From Dethiosulfatibacter aminovorans DSM 17477 (lineage in GTDB: Bacteria; Bacillota; Clostridia; Tissierellales; Dethiosulfatibacteraceae), in the NCBI RefSeq assembly GCF_900142005.1, contig NZ_FQZL01000004.1:310001-374000 (forward strand): DNA of 64,000 nucleotides. The letters are read 5' to 3'. The position numbers and the translations under genes are program-made. The notes below the pieces were generated by a model that had not been told where the DNA came from, made no database searches, and was given only the letters and a program-made list of their open reading frames with translations. Position 1 is the first letter of the stretch. Each line of letters begins with the position of its first letter. Positions 15,997 through 23,410 of the stretch are shown piece by piece.

Positions 15997-16823
15997 TGGA
16001 AATGAGAAGGACATGGTATGGCAAGCCCATACTCAAGAAAAAAGATTCGTCTGATACAATGATCAGATGGGTATCCATCGTCTTCGTACTGATCACGCTG
16101 TATACCGTGTTTGGAAGAATTGAATACAGGTGGGAAAGCTTCAGCGGAGACATTGCCTTGAAGATGCTCAAGAACTTCTTCAGATATGACCTGGTTGAAG
16201 GTGTCCAGGCTATGAAAATGGCGATAAGCCTATTCAAGACACTTGCATTGAGTTTTGTCACCACCATACTTGGATTTATAATAGGAATAGTCATGGGGTT
16301 GTTTTCTGCAAGGAACATATCGAATCCAATGCTGTCGAATATAATCCGGGGGATAGCATCTTTCATAAGGGCTGTGCCGACAATAGTATGGGTGTTGTTT
16401 TTCGTTTCGGGATTCGGGCTGACATCAACTACAGCCGTTCTGGGAATGCTGTTTCACACTGTGGCGTTTTTTACGAAGGCATTTTCAGAGTGTTTTGAAG
16501 AAGTGGACAAGGAGACAATCAATGCCTTGAGGGCTACCGGGGCAAACTGGACACAGGTTGTGTTTGGATCTATATTCCCTTCTTCGCTGACAAAAATGAT
16601 TTCGTGGCTGGCCATCAGATACGAGACCAATTTTTCTGTAGCGGTGATAATAGGTCCTGCGGCAGGAGTGCCTGGAACCATAGGTACTGCAATAAATGCA
16701 GCCTCAAGAAGCGGAGACTATCCCGTTCAGGGTTTTGGTGTCATGCTGGTGTTTGTGACGGCACTGATCATGGAGCTTCTTATAAACGGCGTCAGACAAA
16801 AAAGCATAGTAAATGAAATATAG
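15996..16823 (+). CDS. phnE: Phosphonate ABC transporter permease, second copy
   Basis: A second PhnE-type permease (275 residues), clearly paralogous to its neighbour: the EAA loop reads ALRATGANWTQVVFGSIFPSS, and there are six or so helices. Two different permeases form a heterodimer in many Gram-positive phosphonate importers. The initiator overlaps the preceding stop (TAATG). A 56-bp gap separates it from the PHP gene. Confidence 0.92.
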   Translation: MEMRRTWYGKPILKKKDSSDTMIRWVSIVFVLITLYTVFGRIEYRWESFSGDIALKMLKNFFRYDLVEGVQAMKMAISLFKTLALSFVTTILGFIIGIVMGLFSARNISNPMLSNIIRGIASFIRAVPTIVWVLFFVSGFGLTSTTAVLGMLFHTVAFFTKAFSECFEEVDKETINALRATGANWTQVVFGSIFPSSLTKMISWLAIRYETNFSVAVIIGPAAGVPGTIGTAINAASRSGDYPVQGFGVMLVFVTALIMELLINGVRQKSIVNEI

Positions 16824-16879
16824 AAAATATTACTCGAAATTGCTTGATTAAAACAAATAATTGCAAAGGTGGTGAAGAC

Positions 16880-17695
16880 ATGAAAGCGGATTTTCATGTA
16901 CATACATCGAATACGGACTGCAGCGAAAGTCCAAGACAGGTATTTAAGACTGCAAAGGAAAATGGAGTGACACATATTGCAATAACGGACCATGACACTC
17001 TGTATGGGCAGGAGGAGCACAGAATCCTTGCTGAAGAGTTCGGCCTGACTCATATCCCTGCAGTGGAAATCAGTGCCTATGACTATGAAAACAACAAGGC
17101 CTGTCATATAGTAGGGCTCAATGCTTTGCCAGGTGATAAGGATCTTGATATTATGATGAAGTCGGTGACCGACCAGCGACACAGAAACAGTGATGCCCAG
17201 ATACTGAGGCTAATGGCTTTGGGATACGACATATCCTTTGATGATTTCATAGACAAAAGAGGTGTCCATGGCGTATACAAGCAGCATATCATGGACGTTC
17301 TCCGGGAAACGGGATATGTAAATGATCTATTCGGCGACTTTTACAAGAAGATGTTCAAGAACGGCGGGCCTCTTGAAATGAAGATAGAATACCCTTCGGC
17401 AGTTGAAGCCGTGAAGGTGTTGAGAAATTCAGGGGCGCTCCCTGTGCTTGCCCATCCTTCCCTGTATGGCAACCTGGAGATACTTGAATCATTGATTGAT
17501 AACGGATTGATGGGCATAGAAGCATTCTATCCCGTTGCAACAGAAAAGGACCGGGAAGAGATATTCACGTTGGCTGAAAGATACGGTCTCTTCATATCGG
17601 GAGGGTCGGATTTTCACGGTGATTACGGCAACCACAGCAGATTCAATGTGGGTGATTGCTATGTTGACAATATAGATTTTTTCATTAGGAGGTAG
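16880..17695 (+). CDS. PHP-domain phosphoesterase, probable functional replacement of PhnP
   Basis: A 271-residue metal-dependent PHP-fold phosphoesterase. Ligand motifs are FHVHTSNTD (His6, His8), ITDHDTL, PAVEIS, LPVLAHPSL and the C-terminal GGSDFHGDY. In the C-P lyase pathway the product 5-phosphoribosyl 1,2-cyclic phosphate is opened by PhnP in E. coli; no phnP-like beta-lactamase-fold gene is present here. A PHP-type enzyme (PhnPP) from Eggerthella lenta is known to hydrolyse that cyclic phosphate, so this gene most likely does the same. ATG at 16880 follows AAAGGTGGTGAAGAC; an upstream in-frame ATG at 16844 lacks a ribosome site. Confidence 0.85.
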   Translation: MKADFHVHTSNTDCSESPRQVFKTAKENGVTHIAITDHDTLYGQEEHRILAEEFGLTHIPAVEISAYDYENNKACHIVGLNALPGDKDLDIMMKSVTDQRHRNSDAQILRLMALGYDISFDDFIDKRGVHGVYKQHIMDVLRETGYVNDLFGDFYKKMFKNGGPLEMKIEYPSAVEAVKVLRNSGALPVLAHPSLYGNLEILESLIDNGLMGIEAFYPVATEKDREEIFTLAERYGLFISGGSDFHGDYGNHSRFNVGDCYVDNIDFFIRR

Positions 17696-17700
17696 ACAGT

Positions 17701-18189
17701 ATGATGAGATATTTAAGGATAATCTTCTTTATAGCATGCTTTTCAATTCTGGCAGCATCTGTATTTGTAGTAGCTGCACCGAAGTGTTCTGATACAGGAG
17801 GCTATTTGATTATTGCCGACACTGATGAACTGGAGGAACATCTGAACGGATTCGAATCAAAGAATGAGAGGGTGCTTCTTGACTTGAGGGATGATGAGGA
17901 TTTCAAAAAGGTCCACATTGGAGAAGCCATTAACATTGATGGCGGGAGTGAAGATTCTCTTGTTGAAATGCTCAACAAGATGGAAGACAACGGCCGGTAT
18001 GTCAGGAATGAAACTGAAATAATCCTGATGTGCTACAGCGGAAAAAGAGCTGCAGATGCTTTCAATTTCCTCGTGAAGGAAGGATATCTGAAAGTCACAT
18101 ATGTAACTTTTGGATTTGAAGAATATATGGAAGGATATTCAGGTGGCATTTCTCTTGAATCCGGAGAATGCAAATGCAAGGAATACTGA
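17701..18189 (+). CDS. Exported or membrane-anchored rhodanese-like protein
   Basis: A 162-residue protein with a hydrophobic N-terminal segment (IIFFIACFSILAASVFVVAA) that is either a signal peptide or an anchor, then one rhodanese domain. The active-site loop reads MCYSGKRAAD with Cys111, and the substrate side carries LLDLRDDEDFKKVHI. The protein ends with CKCKEY, two extra cysteines. Rhodaneses transfer sulfane sulfur; a role in phosphonate use is not known. It follows the PHP gene by five bases, so it belongs to the phn transcript, though it may be a passenger. Confidence 0.8.
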   Translation: MMRYLRIIFFIACFSILAASVFVVAAPKCSDTGGYLIIADTDELEEHLNGFESKNERVLLDLRDDEDFKKVHIGEAINIDGGSEDSLVEMLNKMEDNGRYVRNETEIILMCYSGKRAADAFNFLVKEGYLKVTYVTFGFEEYMEGYSGGISLESGECKCKEY

Positions 18190-18218
18190 TTGACAGCCGG
18201 TTATGAATCAGTCATACT
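18187..18218 (+). promoter_or_regulatory. Promoter of the phn GntR regulator gene
   Basis: TTGACA (18190-18195), 17 bp, CATACT (18213-18218). CTGATT (18187) and AATCAG (18206) form a loose inverted repeat across the -35 and spacer that could be an autoregulatory operator. The regulator can therefore be made independently of the long phn transcript. Confidence 0.6.
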
Positions 18219-18251
18219 AAACATGGAAATATGATTTGGAGAGGTAGGTAT

Positions 18252-18956
18252 ATGGCTGTGTGGATGGAAATCCTTGACGATATCATTGAGGGAATAACCA
18301 GCGGTGAATATAGCAAAATGGAGAAGCTTCCTAGCGAAAATGTGTTGGCTGATCAGTACAACACTACTCGTTACAATGTTAGAAAAGCATTCGAACGTCT
18401 TTATGACATGGGTTATCTGAGTGCCCAGAAGGGAAAGGGCAGATACTTCAAGTCCAAGGGTGAGCGAATAATGCTGCGCTTCGAGGAGGAAGACAGCTTC
18501 ACCAACAAGATGAAGAGAACGGGTCACAATCTAGTTAACAAGAATATCAATTTTCAGGAAATGGAGAATGTGCCGAGGATTCGAAAGAAACTCAACCTGC
18601 CTGAAGACTTTAAGGTGTACAGGCTGCAGCTGCTGAGAATCATCGACGATGAACCTGCCGCAATACACATATCGTATCTTTCTGACAGGAAGTTTCCCGA
18701 CATAGAAAGGGAAGGTGTAGCAATCGAATCTCTCTACAATTACTACAGGTCAAAAGGAATAGATCAGGTAAACCATATCCGGTCCCATATGCAGACAATG
18801 CTTCCTACGAACTTCGAGAGGAGCATGCTGGAATGCCCAAATCTTGTTCCAGTACTCAGTATAGAATCGCTGGTAGAGGAAAAAAGAACAGGTGAGATAA
18901 TCGAATACTCAAAAACGATATACCGGGGAGATCGCTTTTATTTCAGCATATACTAG
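18252..18956 (+). CDS. GntR/HutC-family regulator, PhnF-like
   Basis: A 234-residue regulator with an N-terminal winged helix (KLPSENVLADQYNTTRYNVRKAF) and a C-terminal UTRA ligand-binding domain of the HutC subfamily (ending FYFSIY). PhnF, a HutC-type GntR protein encoded in E. coli and mycobacterial phn regions, represses phosphonate or phosphate genes. Its place as last gene of the locus suggests it controls the phn promoter, perhaps through the palindrome in the promoter spacer. ATG at 18252 is chosen because GGAGAGGTAGGT lies just upstream. Confidence 0.82.
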   Translation: MAVWMEILDDIIEGITSGEYSKMEKLPSENVLADQYNTTRYNVRKAFERLYDMGYLSAQKGKGRYFKSKGERIMLRFEEEDSFTNKMKRTGHNLVNKNINFQEMENVPRIRKKLNLPEDFKVYRLQLLRIIDDEPAAIHISYLSDRKFPDIEREGVAIESLYNYYRSKGIDQVNHIRSHMQTMLPTNFERSMLECPNLVPVLSIESLVEEKRTGEIIEYSKTIYRGDRFYFSIY

Positions 18957-18984
18957 TTTTCACAAGAAAACCATTATAAAAAAA

Positions 18985-19008
18985 CAAAGACCGAAATTCA
19001 GGTCTTTG
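18985..19008. terminator. Bidirectional terminator
   Basis: CAAAGACC (18985-18992) pairs with GGTCTTTG (19001-19008). On the minus strand TTTTTTT follows; on the plus strand ATCTTTT. It separates the convergent gntR gene and the small gene at 19009. Confidence 0.85.
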
Positions 19009-19206
19009 TCATCTTTTCCATATCTTTTTTGCGTCAATAAGCAGGCTCAGGTCGTAGGTCTGAAGCGTAAACTCTTCTCCGTACTTGTCGAGAGGCTCTC
19101 CCACCGACTTCATGCAGATGAAGCTCATATCCGGATGGTTAAGCTCTACCTTTGTTACAATATAGTTGTTCTGAAGAAGGTATTCCATGAGTTCCTTGTC
19201 GTTCAT
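19009..19206 (-). CDS. Small protein of unknown function (65 residues)
   Basis: A 65-residue soluble protein beginning MNDKELMEYLLQNNYIVTKVELN. I recognise no domain. ATG at 19206 has AGGGGAG nine bases upstream, and a good terminator follows its stop directly, which supports a real gene. The N-terminal helix followed by alternating strands suggests a compact alpha/beta fold. It is a lone gene between the phn and surface-protein loci; no function is inferred. Confidence 0.55.
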   Translation of the reverse strand: MNDKELMEYLLQNNYIVTKVELNHPDMSFICMKSVGEPLDKYGEEFTLQTYDLSLLIDAKKIWKR

Positions 19207-19297
19207 ACAAATCAACTCCCCTCATTAACTTACTTATATTATATCAAATGAATATGTCTTCTACAATTGATAAAAAGAATTTTGTTTTTTTTATCTA

Positions 19298-19326
19298 TTG
19301 CCTGTTATTTTCAAAAATTATATAAT
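19298..19326 (+). promoter_or_regulatory. Promoter of the BTAD regulator gene
   Basis: TTGCCT (19298-19303), a 17-bp spacer and a perfect TATAAT (19321-19326), 56 bases before the start codon at 19382. Confidence 0.7.
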
Positions 19327-19381
19327 ATATATCCTACAGTTGATTTTGACGCAAATACTACCTGGAAGGAGAGGAAGTATT

Positions 19382-20566
19382 ATGCTTGACTACGAAAAAT
19401 CATCTGACATAATGGGCAAGATTAATGTTGATACATTTGGGAAATTTAAAGTATACAATACGAGCTGCATGGACCTTGTCTTTAAATCCAGGTCCGACAA
19501 ACAGTGTAAGCTACTTCAGTATCTTTTGGTAAACGGCAACAGAAGCCTTTCTGTTGATAATATTATTGAGAATGTCTATTCTGAGAATTATTACAGCGAT
19601 GCAAAGAACACACTGCAAAACAATATATACAGGTTGAGGAAGTCACTCAAGGAGTGCCATATTTTTAATACGCCCAAAAAGGGCCTGGAATATGAATCCG
19701 GCTGCTATACCTTAAGGATTGATGATAGATTCAAGATTGATTTCATCAAGTTCGAGAATGAGATTTCCAAAGGCTGCAGCTGTAGTTATAATTCCAAAGA
19801 TTCCCTGGAGTGTTTGGAAAATGCATACAACATATATAAAGGTGATTTTCTTCCTAATCTTGTCAGCGAGGAATGGGCCATATTTAAGAGAAACCATTTC
19901 AGCAGACTGTATATAAGATGCATCAAGGAGCTTTGTGAAAGATATTTTTCTGCAAAAAGATATGACGAAGCAATCAAGACTTGTGAAAATGCTTTGAACT
20001 TTGAACCTTACGAGGAGGAAATCCATGTAAAGTTCATAGATGCATTTGTGAAGAAAGGCAACTACAGGGCTGCAAAGAAGCACTATTCATATGTGACCAA
20101 GCTGTTTTACGAGCAGTTTAACATATCCCCGTCAGAAAGGATGCAGCTGACCTACAGGGATATTAAGGAAAAGAATGGGAACCATGATGCAATGGAGAGT
20201 GGCAAAGACAGCAGTGATGAAGAAAATCAGGGGGCGCATTACTGCAACATTGAAGAGCTTGCTACGATTTACAGGGTGGAAAAGAAAAGGGAGAGAAGAA
20301 CAGGAAACAGCAATATATTGTTCTCCTTTTCATATTCAGGCGATTTCGACAATATGGACAAGTTTAGGATAAAGAAAATCCTTATGTCTTCTCTAAGGGA
20401 GGGAGACCTTGTTTCCAAGGTGGAGGAGCAGAAATATGTGGTCTACCTCGTAGGCGCTGAATTCGATACGATAAAAAAAGTGCTTGAAAGAATTGTCAGG
20501 AGGATAAAGAGTCGTCACCAGCTTGATAAGGGTGCATTTACAATAGGAAGGTATTACCTTAAATAA
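19382..20566 (+). CDS. SARP/BTAD-type transcriptional regulator with degenerate GGDEF-like C-terminus
   Basis: A 394-residue regulator. An N-terminal OmpR-like winged helix (about 15-100; LFKSRS.. LLQYLLVNGN, NTLQNNIYRLRKSL) is followed by a bacterial transcriptional activation domain of TPR-like helices (about 110-260; YKGDFLPNL, EEWAIFKRNHF, ALNFEPYEEEIH). This is the architecture of SARP activators. After a polar linker the last ~85 residues (LREGDLVSKVEEQKYVVYLV then IKKVLERIVRRI) resemble a GGDEF fold with the catalytic GGDEF loop replaced by VEEQKY, which is inference from pattern. ATG at 19382 has AAGGAGAGG upstream; the upstream in-frame ATG at 19298 lies in the promoter. It probably controls the 20703-20777 repeat promoter just downstream. 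Confidence 0.82.
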   Translation: MLDYEKSSDIMGKINVDTFGKFKVYNTSCMDLVFKSRSDKQCKLLQYLLVNGNRSLSVDNIIENVYSENYYSDAKNTLQNNIYRLRKSLKECHIFNTPKKGLEYESGCYTLRIDDRFKIDFIKFENEISKGCSCSYNSKDSLECLENAYNIYKGDFLPNLVSEEWAIFKRNHFSRLYIRCIKELCERYFSAKRYDEAIKTCENALNFEPYEEEIHVKFIDAFVKKGNYRAAKKHYSYVTKLFYEQFNISPSERMQLTYRDIKEKNGNHDAMESGKDSSDEENQGAHYCNIEELATIYRVEKKRERRTGNSNILFSFSYSGDFDNMDKFRIKKILMSSLREGDLVSKVEEQKYVVYLVGAEFDTIKKVLERIVRRIKSRHQLDKGAFTIGRYYLK

Positions 20567-20576
20567 GGCATGTCAG

Positions 20577-20620
20577 GCCGTTCGCAGCCGGAGAAAAATC
20601 CGGATGCGAACGGCTTTTTT
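20577..20620 (+). terminator. Terminator after the BTAD regulator
   Basis: GCCGTTCGCA pairs with TGCGAACGGC (20577-20586, 20605-20614), with a second GCCGGA/TCCGG stem inside and TTTTTTG after it. It is a strong intrinsic terminator, so the next operon must have its own promoter. Confidence 0.92.
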
Positions 20621-20702
20621 GTTGTCTGCAATCATTGGCATGTGAAGCTTCAGGAATTTATTCATATTAAAAGTAAATTTTATATTAAATGATTAATGAA
20701 CC

Positions 20703-20777
20703 GTGACTGGGATGTGACTGGTTTGGGATTGAAGCGAGACTGAAATGAGGTTCATCGACGACTGCGGTGAATATAAT
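20703..20777 (+). promoter_or_regulatory. Six tandem 11-bp repeats abutting a -10: probable SARP-type activator site
   Basis: Six consecutive 11-bp units begin at 20703, 20714, 20725, 20736, 20747 and 20758. Their first seven bases read GTGACTG, GTGACTG, GGGATTG, GAGACTG, GAGGTTC and ACGACTG. The last heptamer ends seven bases before TATAAT (20772-20777), and no proper -35 exists. SARP activators bind direct heptamer repeats at 11-bp spacing with the last one about 8 bp from the -10. A SARP/BTAD gene lies immediately upstream. Confidence 0.75.
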
Positions 20778-20815
20778 TAAAGTGGGAATATAAATTACCA
20801 CCGGGAGATATTCTT

Positions 20816-21022
20816 ATGGCAAATGAAATGGAAAGCAATAATGATATTAATTTGATAATAAAGATCAAATACCAGCAGAACCAAGCAGTGCAGGGCTCGG
20901 CAAAATGGGTGGAAAAGGGAAGGACAGTCAATTTCAGAAGCTTCATGGAATTGTTTTATCTAATAGTCGAAGCCTGCGACGATCTGGAGATCAGGAGTTG
21001 GGAAAATAAATTGGACGCTTGA
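20816..21022 (+). CDS. Small soluble protein, first gene of the surface locus
   Basis: A 68-residue protein (MANEMESNNDINLIIKIKYQ...) with a central QGSAKWVEKGRTVNFRSFME motif and an acidic C-terminus. There is no signal peptide or membrane helix. The start follows GGGAG with usual spacing, and the gene lies 39 bases after the repeat-controlled -10, so it heads the transcript. I believe small proteins of this pattern recur beside similar clostridial export loci, but I cannot name the family. A cytosolic accessory or regulator of the SipW system is only a guess. Confidence 0.6.
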   Translation: MANEMESNNDINLIIKIKYQQNQAVQGSAKWVEKGRTVNFRSFMELFYLIVEACDDLEIRSWENKLDA

Positions 21023-21036
21023 TGGGAGTGTTTTTA

Positions 21037-22209
21037 ATGAAAAAGAGCTTGTGCATATTAATAATCATATGTTTGTTGATAATGACCTTGTCCGGAAATA
21101 CTTACTCCTATTTCAACAGTTCAAGTAAAGCTGAAACCATCGTATTGAGTCCTACAGATGAGAAGAATGTACTGGATATAACTATGATGTCTGACAGCAG
21201 CCAGTACTATGAATATGACTCCATATCTGTTGATGTTGTTTTCAGCGATGCGGACCAAAGACAGGGACTTATGTCCTATGAGATAGGTGTTGTCGCCAGT
21301 GGAGCAACAATAACGGAAGCAACATCGCCGGAAGGTATTGATATTAATGATGATTTTTACATGGTATACGATGCCACGACAAGCGAAGCAATCACTTTTG
21401 TAGATATGGATGGTATGGGAGCAGGGAAGTACACTGTATTCTTCATTGGAGAGGACCTAGACGGATGGACCATATACAGGAGCACAGTAGAGATATCAGT
21501 AGTTCCGGAACCGTTTGCAGAGTCCGCTGTTATGGCAGAACCGGTAACTGAACCGGCAGAGGAACCTGTTTCAGAAGAACCAACTGCCGATGAGACGTCT
21601 GTAGAAGATACAGGAACGAGCGAATCTGAACAGTCGGATGAATTAGTGTCTGAGGAAGAACCAGTGGTGGAAAATCCGGAAGTTGAAACACTAGTTGAAG
21701 AACCGCCTACAGAGGAACAACCAGTGATAGAAGAATCAGAAACAAGCGATTCGACTCAAGCAGAGACAGTTGAAGAATCTCAAACTGAGGAGACAACTTT
21801 TGAAGAACCGGTAACCGAAGCGACAGAAGATCCTGTTTCAGAAGAACCGACTGTCGAGGAGGCACCGGTAGAAGATACAGGAACAAGCGGATCTGAACAG
21901 CTGGATGAACCGGTATCTGAGGAAGAACCAGTAATGGAAAACCCGGAAGCTGAAGCACCTGTTGAAGAACCGCCTACAGAGGAAGAGCCGACAGAAGAGG
22001 CGGCAACAAGTGAACCGGCTCAAGCAGAGACGGTTGAAGAAACTCAATCGGAGGAAACATCGGCTGAAGAACCGGTAACCGAAGCGACAGAAGAATCTGT
22101 TTCAGAAGAACCGACTGTCGAGGAGACACCCGTAGAAGATACAGGAATAAGCGGATCTGAACAGACTGAAGAAGATATTGACGGAAGAATAATCAGATGT
22201 ACAAATTGA
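21037..22209 (+). CDS. Exported Glu/Pro-rich repeat protein with SipW-like signal sequence
   Basis: A 390-residue exported protein. The N-terminus (LCILIIICLLIMTLSGNTYS then YFNSSSK) has the long hydrophobic core and aromatic residue after the cleavage zone seen in SipW substrates. A ~130-residue domain follows, then about 230 residues of Glu/Pro/Thr/Ser-rich sequence in 2.5 tandem copies of an 88-89-residue unit (DNA repeats starting at 21541, 21808 and 22072). The C-terminus (DGRIIRCTN) has no LPXTG or membrane anchor. ATG at 21037 follows GGGAG. It is probably an extended, strongly acidic surface or matrix protein. Confidence 0.72.
   Translation: MKKSLCILIIICLLIMTLSGNTYSYFNSSSKAETIVLSPTDEKNVLDITMMSDSSQYYEYDSISVDVVFSDADQRQGLMSYEIGVVASGATITEATSPEGIDINDDFYMVYDATTSEAITFVDMDGMGAGKYTVFFIGEDLDGWTIYRSTVEISVVPEPFAESAVMAEPVTEPAEEPVSEEPTADETSVEDTGTSESEQSDELVSEEEPVVENPEVETLVEEPPTEEQPVIEESETSDSTQAETVEESQTEETTFEEPVTEATEDPVSEEPTVEEAPVEDTGTSGSEQLDEPVSEEEPVMENPEAEAPVEEPPTEEEPTEEAATSEPAQAETVEETQSEETSAEEPVTEATEESVSEEPTVEETPVEDTGISGSEQTEEDIDGRIIRCTN
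21541..22180 (+). repeat. Tandem 267/264-bp coding repeats
   Basis: CCGGTAACYGAA begins copies at 21541, 21808 and 22072 (spacing 267 and 264 bp). Copies 2 and 3 are almost identical over their first ~90 bases; copy 3 breaks off after about 105 bases. The spacing is a multiple of three, so the repeats expand or contract in frame. Confidence 0.85.
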
Positions 22210-22222
22210 TTGGAGGTAGGCA

Positions 22223-22795
22223 ATGGCTGAGATTATGAATGAAGAAAGGAAAAAATCTTCAACACACAAAATGTTAAAATATATAGTTGATGCAGTTGTG
22301 ATTATTATGATAGTGCTGCTTGCAATATTGACTGCGGTATTTGCTGTTGGCATGAGAAACGGAGAACAGCCATCCCTATTCAATTACAAGATGTTCATTG
22401 TGAGGAGCAACAGCATGAGTCCCGAGTTCAAGACGGGAAGCTTGATTTTAGTCGATGCCGGTGAAACCGAGTTTTCACGGGGAGACATAATCACATATAT
22501 CAAGGATGATGGAAATTTATCTACAACCCACAGGATAGTGGAAGTATACGAGGGTGAAACAACCAGGTATATAACCAGGGGAGATGCAAACGAGATTGAT
22601 GATCCGCTGCCTGTCTTTGAGGATGAAATAATTGGAAGGGTTGTTCTGAGTATACCTCTTATAGGATATGTGTTAGGATTTATTCAGAAGAGATGGGCGT
22701 TTGTGGCATTATGGCTTGTTCCCAGTGTAGTGATAGTATTGTTTATTATAAGGGAGATAATGAAGGAACTTGAAAGAGGGAAACTCAGCCTTTAG
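22223..22795 (+). CDS. sipW: SipW-type (ER/archaeal-type) signal peptidase I
   Basis: A 190-residue membrane-bound signal peptidase. One helix near 20-42 is followed by the catalytic Ser64 in RSNSMSPEFKTGSLIL and by His103 in TTHRIVEV in place of the Lys of ordinary bacterial signal peptidases, which defines the ER/SipW class; RGDANEIDD is the third conserved box. A second helix pair lies near the C-terminus. In Bacillus SipW processes TasA/TapA biofilm proteins; here it sits among three genes with SipW-type signal sequences. The start follows GGAGGTAGGC. Confidence 0.9.
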   Translation: MAEIMNEERKKSSTHKMLKYIVDAVVIIMIVLLAILTAVFAVGMRNGEQPSLFNYKMFIVRSNSMSPEFKTGSLILVDAGETEFSRGDIITYIKDDGNLSTTHRIVEVYEGETTRYITRGDANEIDDPLPVFEDEIIGRVVLSIPLIGYVLGFIQKRWAFVALWLVPSVVIVLFIIREIMKELERGKLSL

Positions 22796-22813
22796 GATAT
22801 GGAGGGTGAAAGC

Positions 22814-23335
22814 ATGAACAGAATGCTGATGCTGTTGATGATGCTTGCGGTAATGATTACATTGGTTGCAGGAACGACATATTGTTTTTTTACAGCGGGA
22901 GTAACCTCGGATGAGGTGATGTTCATCACCGGAAGCAATGAAGTTGAAATAACGGAAAATAACATGTCAAGTCTTGCCTTGATGTCGGTCGACGGAGATG
23001 CAATTTCCGACAGGGAAAACTGGAAGCCTGGAAAGGAGAATGCAGTGTTTGTCGGATGGAGCTTCAAGAATACGGGAGACCAGGATTCGTCCTACAGGGT
23101 TAGGATCGATGCAAGCTGGGACAATGGCGCCGGAAATGTCGTGCACTGGGTGAAGACAGGCGACGATGAGTGGATTGAGGATGATTTCGGTGGATACGAG
23201 TACTTCTGGCCTGAAACAGTGAACCCGGGAGAAGAGGTGGAGATTTCATTCGGGATATGGTGCGAGAGCATAATTGGTGTTGAAAATACAAGCTACAACA
23301 TAGATCTTGAGATAGAATCATGCCAGGTACATTGA
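22814..23335 (+). CDS. TasA/camelysin-like exported protein
   Basis: A 173-residue exported protein. The signal region (MLMLLMMLAVMITLVAG then TTYCFFTAGVTSDEVMFITG) has the SipW-substrate pattern of an aromatic pair and a Phe-x-x-Gly after the core. The mature part looks like a beta sandwich with the landmarks NWKPGKENAVFVGWSFKNTG and NPGEEVEISFGIW, as in TasA/CalY proteins that form fibres in Bacillus. ATG at 22814 is chosen for GGAGGGTGAAAG just upstream. It lies 18 bases after sipW. Polymerisation is inferred, not shown. Confidence 0.75.
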   Translation: MNRMLMLLMMLAVMITLVAGTTYCFFTAGVTSDEVMFITGSNEVEITENNMSSLALMSVDGDAISDRENWKPGKENAVFVGWSFKNTGDQDSSYRVRIDASWDNGAGNVVHWVKTGDDEWIEDDFGGYEYFWPETVNPGEEVEISFGIWCESIIGVENTSYNIDLEIESCQVH

Positions 23336-23410
23336 TGAAAATCCAGCCTGTAGCGCTGCAGGTTTGATTATAGATTATATAAAAAAATAATATATTATGG
23401 AGGTAATTTT

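Noticed and set aside
20703..20768. Short tandem repeats considered as a CRISPR remnant
   Set aside because: The 11-bp head-to-tail period has no spacers and lies in phase with a -10; it fits an activator site.
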